Positions 39,062 to 45,209 of a DNA stretch of 48,169 bases are shown piece after piece (within the stretch, counting starts at the first letter, position 1; each line of letters starts with the position of its first letter). A model generated the notes under the pieces. The model was given only the letters and a program-made list of their open reading frames with translations. It searched no databases and was not told where the DNA came from. Origin of the DNA: Elusimicrobiota bacterium (GTDB lineage: Bacteria; Elusimicrobiota; Elusimicrobia; UBA1565; UBA9628); assembly GCA_016191335.1 (NCBI GenBank), contig JACPOW010000101.1, positions 20,285-68,453 of the forward strand, read 5' to 3'. The translations under genes were made by a program, and so were the position numbers.

Positions 39062-42000
39062 ATGATCAAACACGCTCTTTCCCTTTATATCGCCCTCTTC
39101 CTGGCCGCCGGCCCCGTGGCCGCCCAGATGCAGGAAGGCGCCGCCGCCGGACGCACCGGCACCGCGCCGGTCGGGACCGCGGGGCTCAACGCCTCCTCTC
39201 CCGCCGGAGCCCTCCCCTCTCTTCCCGCCGCCCCCGCCGGGCTGAACGGGACGCTCAGCCCGACCGTCGCCCCCGTTCTGACCGCGATCGAAGCCGCCGC
39301 CGCCCGCCCCGACAGCCTCCGGACTTTGGCCGCGAACCCCTCCCCCGCCGCCGTCTACGCCCGCGCCCTGATCGCCGCGCCCGTGACGCCCGCCGTCCGC
39401 GCCGAGGCCGTCAAGACGCTCGGCGAGGCGGCCGTCGCCCGCCTCGAGACCGCCGTCAAGACGATGTCCGCCGAGGCCGCCGGCTCGGCCAAGGCCGCCG
39501 CGTCGCTCAAGACCGTCGCCGCCGAGTTCGCCGCCCTCGGCAGCCGCGCGCCCGAGGCCGTCGCCGCCCCGGCCGCCCCGAGGAAGGTCTGGAACGCCCT
39601 GAAGCGGGCCACGGTCACCGCGATGATGGCCGTCACTTTGACGATGTCGGTCGCCGGACCCGCGGTCGCCCAGTACTCCGTCCCGCTCCCCAACGTCCCC
39701 GCGGCGACGATGATGGCGCAGATCGGCGCGCAGCAGCAGCAAGCCCAGGTCGTGCAGGCCTCCGACATCAACGACGCCATCGCGAAGTGGACGCCGGCGA
39801 CGAAGGTGATCGTCATCGGCAACCCCGGCCTCGACGCCGGCTCGCAGCGCCAGCTCGCCTCCTGGCTCGCCGACAAGCACTGGACCGTGATCATCGTCCA
39901 GAGCAACTCGGGCATGACCTACCGCGACGCCGAGGGACGCACGCATTACGACAACGACGCGGTCGAGTACGGGGCGGGCCAGGGCATCTACAAGAAGAAC
40001 GGCTTCTCCTCCCAGGTCGACGAGGCGAGCGGCCTCCAGGACGGGTCCATCCTCGTCATCACGATGGAGCAGCGAAAACTTTTCTTGCGAAACTCCGAGG
40101 CCCAGCGCGTCAACGGCCTCGACGGCGAGCGCGAGTTCCCCGGGAACCTCGACCAGTGGGCGAAGGCCCGCCTGCGCGCCGGCGGCGACATCATGGGCGC
40201 GGCCAAGGAGACGGTGACGAACATCGACAGCCGCCTCCAGTCCGCCGTCGCCTCCGCCTCCCAGAGCGCCAAGTCCTCCGTCGCCTCCGCGAAGTCCTCC
40301 CTCGAGGACCTCGCCAAGGCCCGCGCCGCCTTCCAGCGCGCGAACCCGACGGCCGCCGCGACCGTCGGCGCCGTCGACCTCGGCGCGCTGCGCCTCCAGC
40401 TCGCCTCCGCCGAGAAGGCGCTGGCCTCCAAGAACAACGCCGAGGCGGCCCGCCTCGCGTCCTCCGTGAGCGCCGCCGCCCAGTCCGCGTCCTCCTCGAT
40501 GGCGAGCTACCAGTCGAACTACGACGCGGGCAAGGCCATGGTCGCCTCCGTCCGCGCGGAGGTGGACGCGCTCGAGAAGGCCTCCGGCTCCTTCCTCAAG
40601 GCCCACCCCAAGGCCACCGGCGACCTCGCCCGCCCCGACGTGCGCGCGATGCGCGAGAAGCTCGCCTCCGCCGAGTCCGCGCTGGCCTCCAACCCGACCG
40701 GAGCCAAGTCCGCCGCCGACGCCGTCGCCTCCGAGGCTCGCCGCGTGCAGACGGCCCTCAACGAGCACGCCGCCGGCGCCGACCAGATCGCCGCCTCCGA
40801 ATCCGTGCTCTCCCAGCTCGAGGGCCGCGAGCGCGCCGGCTCCGCCTCCGCCGACCTCGTGACCGCCAAGCAGTCCCTGCGCGAGGCCCGCGAGGCCCAC
40901 GACCTGGGCGCCTCGACGTGGGCGTCCCAGCTCCAGTCCGCCAAGTCGGCGCTCGCCAACGCGGAGCGCGCGATCGCCGACGCCGACGCCGCCGCGAGCC
41001 GCAACGCGATGCTGGCGCTGATCTTCTGGGTCCTGCTCGGGCTCGGCACGGCCGGCACCAGCGCCTTCCTCAACTGGCGCGCCCGCAAGGCCCGGCGCAA
41101 GGCCGAGGCCGAGTTGACGAAGTGGGACGGCATCCTCGAGACGAAGCTCGACACGATCATCGACGAGCTCGACAAGCGCATGGACGTCTACGTCGGTCCG
41201 ATCTCCGGCGAGAAGTCCCGCGGCTGGGAGGAGGAGACCGCCGCCGCCGCCGCCAAGGTCCGCCAGGACGCCGGCCGCGCGAAGCTGTACCTCGCGATGG
41301 CGCGCAACATCCACGACCGCGCGACCGCCCTCGTGCGCCCCAAGGCGATGACCGTGGGCTGGCTCGTCAACCAGGTCTGGCCCTCGCGCTACCTCAAGGC
41401 CGAGGCCATGCTCGCCACCGAGCCGCTGACCTTCAAGCCCGAGGACGGCTTCGACGCCCTGTTCGAGAAGACGAGCGACTGGCGCGGCGACCTGTACGGC
41501 GAGGCGAAGGACTACGCCCCCGTCTCCGAGAACTTCGAGTCGGTGATGGCCAAGTTCAACGCGACCTCCAGGTCCGCCGTCGCGGCCTTGGACGAGATCG
41601 AGAAGGCGTCCACCGGCTACGGCGCGGCGTTCGACGCCACCGAAGCGGCGATCTCCGCCGCCGAGAAGAAGGCCGCCGAGGCCGCCTCCGGCGAGTTCTT
41701 CCAGGTGTCGGCGCTCGGAGCCAAGATCCTCCCGCAGGCCCGCGAGACCTTGGCCGCCGCGCGCGGCAAGGCCGCGAAGAACCCGGTCGGCGCGATGAGG
41801 GGCCAGGGCGCTCTGGCCGAGCGCATGGCCGCCGACGCGAAGTCCCTCTCGGAGCTCGCGCTGTCGATGCGCAAGGACGAGCTCGCCGTCACCGACCCCG
41901 TCGTCGCGGCGCTGACCGCCGCCGCGGTCGGGACGCAGTGGATCGCGGACTCCCGCGCGGCGCTCGACAAGAGCGCCTCCGACCTCGCCGCCTCCCTCTT

Positions 42001-43669
42001 CAAGACCGACGGCGCCAAGGGCCTCGCCCTCCTCAAGGCCGCCTACGCGGAGCACGCGACGAACCTGGCCAAGGCCAAGAACGGCCTGGGCCGCATAGCG
42101 GCCTCCCGCGCCGAAGCCGTGAAGTCGGCCGCGGCCGTGGACGCCGCGCGCGCTCAGGTCGCCACCGCCCTCGGCCTCGAGGCCGGGAACATGCTGCGCG
42201 AGTCCAAGAACGACCCGACCGAGCGCCTGACCGCCGCCTCCGTGGCGCTCGACGAGGCCTCCGCCAAGCTCGGCGACGGCAAGCTCGCCGAGGCCGAGAC
42301 CTCGCAGAAGCTGGGCGCGGACCTGATCGCCCAGGCCAACTCCATCGTCGCGAGCTCCCTGCAGTCCCTCAAGGAGCAGGAGTCCGACGTCGCCGGCCGC
42401 ATCGCCGAGGCCCAGCGCCTCGACGCCCTCCTGCCGGAGAGGGCCGAGGTCCTCAAGACCATCAAGCGCGACTTCGCCGCCTCGACCCTCGGCCTCGCCG
42501 CGGGCGACGTGTCCCACCCGAACGCCAACGGCACCGTCGAGGACAACGTCGACGAGGCCTCGGTCGCGATAGACGCCGCCAAGGCCAAGCGCGAGAAGGC
42601 CGTCCGTTCCTTCCGCGAGGCCAAGCTCCTCGAAGCCGCGTCCTTGCTCGACCAGGCGATGGCCCACGAGTCCATCGCCCAGGCCCGTCTCGACGAGATC
42701 GCCGAGAAGCGGACGCGCCTCGACAAGGCCGTCGTCGACAACAACGCCTTCCTCGAGAAGCTCGAGGCCAAGGTCCGCGCGTGGAAGACCGAGATCCCCG
42801 ACGACAAGCGCACCATGCGTCCGACGATGGCGGCCTACGCCGATTCCGTCAAGGCGCTCGGCGAGGCCCGCGCCGCCGCCGACATGAAGAAAGGCGACCC
42901 CTTCAAGGCCGCCGCCGCGATCGCCGCCGTCTCCGCCGGCCTCGACCAGCTCTGGGTCAGGGTCAACAACGACCGCGACGCCTACGCCGAGGTGGTGCGC
43001 AGCCTCCAGGCCGCCGACGCCCAGCTCGGCTCCGCCGCGCGCCTCGCGCAGGAAGCCCAGGGCGACGGCGTCGCCGACAGCCCCGCGATCACGAGCTCTT
43101 TGCGCGAACTGGCCAACCTCCGGTCCGCGTACGCGTCCGCCGTCTCCGCCTCCCAGGCGGAGCATGGCGAGTGGCCCAAGGTCGACGCCGAGGCCGACCG
43201 CATCACGACTCAGGCTGCTCACGTCGCCGCTTCGCTGAAGGGCGAGATCGCCGCGGCCGCCCGCGCGACCGAGGTCATCTCCAACGCCGCCCACAAGGTC
43301 CGCGAGGCCACGAACTGGACGGGATCCTATGGCGTCTCCGTCCCCGGCTCCCCCGGCTCCGGTTCGTTGGACTCGGCCAGAGGCGCCCTCAACAACGGTG
43401 ATTATGATGGCGCGATCCGTTACGCCGAAGCCGCGCGCAGCGCGGCAATTTCAGCCATCCAGACCGCCGAGGCCGAAGTCTCCCGCCGACGCCGCGAGGA
43501 AGAAGAAGAGCGGCGCCGCGAAGAGGAAGCTCGCCGAAGGCGTCAGCAAGAGGAAGACGACCGCCGCCGCCGCAGCGAAGAAGATTCCCGCCGCTCCTCG
43601 AGCGGCTCGAGCGGCGGCGGATCCAGTTGGGGTGGCTCGAGCTCGGGTGGTGGGTCTTCAAGTTGGTAA
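39062..43669 (+). CDS. Giant leader-bearing, membrane-anchored coiled-coil protein (TPM-like domain)
   Basis: The 1535-residue protein has a signal peptide (1-21, VAA, then Gln22), a Pro/Ala-rich segment, and a second hydrophobic helix near residue 195. A globular region (~240-380) may be related to the TPM domain of YgcG-type proteins (VIVIGNPGLD, WTVIIVQSNSG, YGAGQGIYKK, GSILVITMEQRKLFL). A long Ala-rich helical region with Lys/Glu heptads follows. One membrane segment (~655-675) precedes an Arg/Lys-rich stretch, then a second helical region (to ~1480) with many repeated SAxxAL patterns. The end is an Arg/Glu-rich helix and a Gly/Ser/Trp tail (SSGGGSSWGGSSSGGGSS), like the tails of TPM proteins. 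Role unknown; perhaps envelope-spanning. Confidence 0.75.
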   Translation: MIKHALSLYIALFLAAGPVAAQMQEGAAAGRTGTAPVGTAGLNASSPAGALPSLPAAPAGLNGTLSPTVAPVLTAIEAAAARPDSLRTLAANPSPAAVYARALIAAPVTPAVRAEAVKTLGEAAVARLETAVKTMSAEAAGSAKAAASLKTVAAEFAALGSRAPEAVAAPAAPRKVWNALKRATVTAMMAVTLTMSVAGPAVAQYSVPLPNVPAATMMAQIGAQQQQAQVVQASDINDAIAKWTPATKVIVIGNPGLDAGSQRQLASWLADKHWTVIIVQSNSGMTYRDAEGRTHYDNDAVEYGAGQGIYKKNGFSSQVDEASGLQDGSILVITMEQRKLFLRNSEAQRVNGLDGEREFPGNLDQWAKARLRAGGDIMGAAKETVTNIDSRLQSAVASASQSAKSSVASAKSSLEDLAKARAAFQRANPTAAATVGAVDLGALRLQLASAEKALASKNNAEAARLASSVSAAAQSASSSMASYQSNYDAGKAMVASVRAEVDALEKASGSFLKAHPKATGDLARPDVRAMREKLASAESALASNPTGAKSAADAVASEARRVQTALNEHAAGADQIAASESVLSQLEGRERAGSASADLVTAKQSLREAREAHDLGASTWASQLQSAKSALANAERAIADADAAASRNAMLALIFWVLLGLGTAGTSAFLNWRARKARRKAEAELTKWDGILETKLDTIIDELDKRMDVYVGPISGEKSRGWEEETAAAAAKVRQDAGRAKLYLAMARNIHDRATALVRPKAMTVGWLVNQVWPSRYLKAEAMLATEPLTFKPEDGFDALFEKTSDWRGDLYGEAKDYAPVSENFESVMAKFNATSRSAVAALDEIEKASTGYGAAFDATEAAISAAEKKAAEAASGEFFQVSALGAKILPQARETLAAARGKAAKNPVGAMRGQGALAERMAADAKSLSELALSMRKDELAVTDPVVAALTAAAVGTQWIADSRAALDKSASDLAASLFKTDGAKGLALLKAAYAEHATNLAKAKNGLGRIAASRAEAVKSAAAVDAARAQVATALGLEAGNMLRESKNDPTERLTAASVALDEASAKLGDGKLAEAETSQKLGADLIAQANSIVASSLQSLKEQESDVAGRIAEAQRLDALLPERAEVLKTIKRDFAASTLGLAAGDVSHPNANGTVEDNVDEASVAIDAAKAKREKAVRSFREAKLLEAASLLDQAMAHESIAQARLDEIAEKRTRLDKAVVDNNAFLEKLEAKVRAWKTEIPDDKRTMRPTMAAYADSVKALGEARAAADMKKGDPFKAAAAIAAVSAGLDQLWVRVNNDRDAYAEVVRSLQAADAQLGSAARLAQEAQGDGVADSPAITSSLRELANLRSAYASAVSASQAEHGEWPKVDAEADRITTQAAHVAASLKGEIAAAARATEVISNAAHKVREATNWTGSYGVSVPGSPGSGSLDSARGALNNGDYDGAIRYAEAARSAAISAIQTAEAEVSRRRREEEEERRREEEARRRRQQEEDDRRRRSEEDSRRSSSGSSGGGSSWGGSSSGGGSSSW
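43430..43449. repeat. 20-base hairpin sequence, copy 2
   Basis: Identical to 27094-27113 but shifted relative to the codons (here translated AARSAA), so the match is at nucleotide and not protein level. Confidence 0.8.
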
Positions 43670-45111
43670 GGAGTCTTTTCGCCGTCGCCGTACTGTTGTC
43701 GTCCGCCGCGGCGCCAGCCGCGGCGCAGGTTCGAGTCGGCATAAACGTTAGAGCGCCGTCGATGAGCGGGGTACCGGTCGTCGGAATGGACCGTCGCGAC
43801 GAGTCCTCCACGCCGTTGCCGTTGATGTCTTTATCGCTATCCCCCAGCCTTTCCGCGCCCGCCGTCTCCCCCACGCCTAATTCCGTTGTTCTTCCTGTCC
43901 TGACCCGCCCGTCCGTCGCCGTCGCCGTTCAAAATCCGTTGCCGTTGTCCGTCGCCGTTTCCCCGGCGGCGTCCAAGGCCGACGCGATCAGGACCGAGGC
44001 CGCCCGCTCCGTCGCCGAATGGAGGTCCGCGCGCGAGGCCGTTCCCGCCGCCGCCCCGGCCGAGGACCCGTCCCTGCGCCTCGACGCGTTGTTCGACGGC
44101 TCCTTCCCCACGTCCCGCGAGGTGCTCGATCGAGCGTCCTCGCGTGGAGTCCCGGACTCCGTTCTCGCCCACGCGCTCGCCGATTCGCGGACTCCGACGG
44201 ACGCCGCGTCCCGTCTATCGGCGTTAGGCGTCCTCGGCTCCAAAGAAACGGCCCTCGCCTCGCGCAACGAGCCCGAGTTCCGCTTCTTATTGACCCGCCT
44301 CTGGCGCAAGACCTCCTCCTCCATCCCCGCGCCCTTCGCCGTCGACACGTCGTTCCGCGTCCCGGCTCTGAAGGTGGAGAAGGACGGGATCGTCTACCTC
44401 GTCCACGGCGTCGCCCACGGCAAGTACGGCGCGCCGCGCCGCGGGGCCGTGCTGTCCACCGTCCGCCGCGCCCTCGCCGCCGGCCACGCCGTCTACTCCG
44501 AGGAGAACCTTCCCGCCTATTATGGATACAAGGCCGGCCTCGAGACCCTCGACCACGCCGCCGCCTCCGGCGCTCCCGCCCGGATCGTCGTCGCCGCTCC
44601 GAGCTTCACGCGCGCGTCTCTTCTCCTGAAGCGCGCCATCGACTGGGCCGTCGCCCCGGGCTCGGCGTTGGCCGCCCTCGCCTGGGCGATCGCCTCTCCC
44701 GCGACCGTGTTCGCCTGGCTCCTCCTGCCTCTGGCCGGCGTCCTCTCCTGGGTCATCCTCTCCGGGGGCCTGCCCTTGATGGCCTGGCGGCGCCGCATCC
44801 TCGCCGAGGGCGCCCGCGGCGAGGGCCTCGAGGACATCGCCGACCAGTACGCCGACGAGGCCGAGCACTTCTTCGTGACGAAGCCCGACCTCGAGGTCCT
44901 GCGCGGCCTCGAGCTGCCCCAGCCGCTGGGCGCCACGGACGACGCGCTGTCCGTCCGCTCCCGAGCCATCGCCGACGCCGTCGCCGGCGACGCCGCCGGA
45001 ACCGGGGCCGGGACCGTGCACGTCGTCGTCGGCCACCTTCACGCCCACGAGGTCGCCGCGCGCCTGGCCTCGGGGCCCAGGACCCCGGTGCCAGGGTCCC
45101 AGATTTCCTAG
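43663..45111 (+). CDS. TraB/PrgY-like protein with secretion leader
   Basis: The 482-residue protein has a signal peptide (MVRSLFAVAVLLSSAAAPAAA, then Gln22), a Pro/Leu/Ser segment (to ~105) with LSLSPSLSAPAVSP, a helical spacer and a domain from ~220. That domain shows GVAHGKYGAP, AVYSEENLPAYYG, a two-helix membrane hairpin (~350-385) and HVVVGHLHAHEVAARLASG. The two GxxH/GHxH motifs and the Glu fit the TraB/PrgY/Tiki metal-dependent family. The start is TTG at 43663, overlapping the previous stop, because the signal peptide begins exactly there; ATG/GTG alternatives upstream lie inside the previous tail. It probably shares the operon with the giant protein. Activity not determined. Confidence 0.72.
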   Translation: MVRSLFAVAVLLSSAAAPAAAQVRVGINVRAPSMSGVPVVGMDRRDESSTPLPLMSLSLSPSLSAPAVSPTPNSVVLPVLTRPSVAVAVQNPLPLSVAVSPAASKADAIRTEAARSVAEWRSAREAVPAAAPAEDPSLRLDALFDGSFPTSREVLDRASSRGVPDSVLAHALADSRTPTDAASRLSALGVLGSKETALASRNEPEFRFLLTRLWRKTSSSIPAPFAVDTSFRVPALKVEKDGIVYLVHGVAHGKYGAPRRGAVLSTVRRALAAGHAVYSEENLPAYYGYKAGLETLDHAAASGAPARIVVAAPSFTRASLLLKRAIDWAVAPGSALAALAWAIASPATVFAWLLLPLAGVLSWVILSGGLPLMAWRRRILAEGARGEGLEDIADQYADEAEHFFVTKPDLEVLRGLELPQPLGATDDALSVRSRAIADAVAGDAAGTGAGTVHVVVGHLHAHEVAARLASGPRTPVPGSQIS

Positions 45112-45169
45112 GCCCATTAGATTCCTGAAATGACACCTAGAGTCTCATGCCGAAAACGACGGTCCGCGA

Positions 45170-45200
45170 TAGAATAAGCCCCGAAACTGATTCCCGGAGG
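45170..45200 (+). promoter_or_regulatory. Promoter -10 and Shine-Dalgarno site of the PspA-like protein gene
   Basis: TAGAAT at 45170-45175 and CGGAGG at 45195-45200, nine bases before the ATG at 45210. This gene has an ordinary leader. Confidence 0.6.
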
Positions 45201-45209
45201 ATCACCCAG

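Noticed and set aside
39023..43294. A 1423-codon open frame on the minus strand
   Set aside because: It is the antisense shadow of the 1535-residue coiled-coil gene. The Ala/Lys/Glu-rich coding strand with G/C third bases gives a stop-free opposite frame; the translation is Gly/Val/Arg-biased without domains.
26792..43449. CRISPR array made of the short palindromes
   Set aside because: No regular spacing, no common repeat of CRISPR length and no cas genes.
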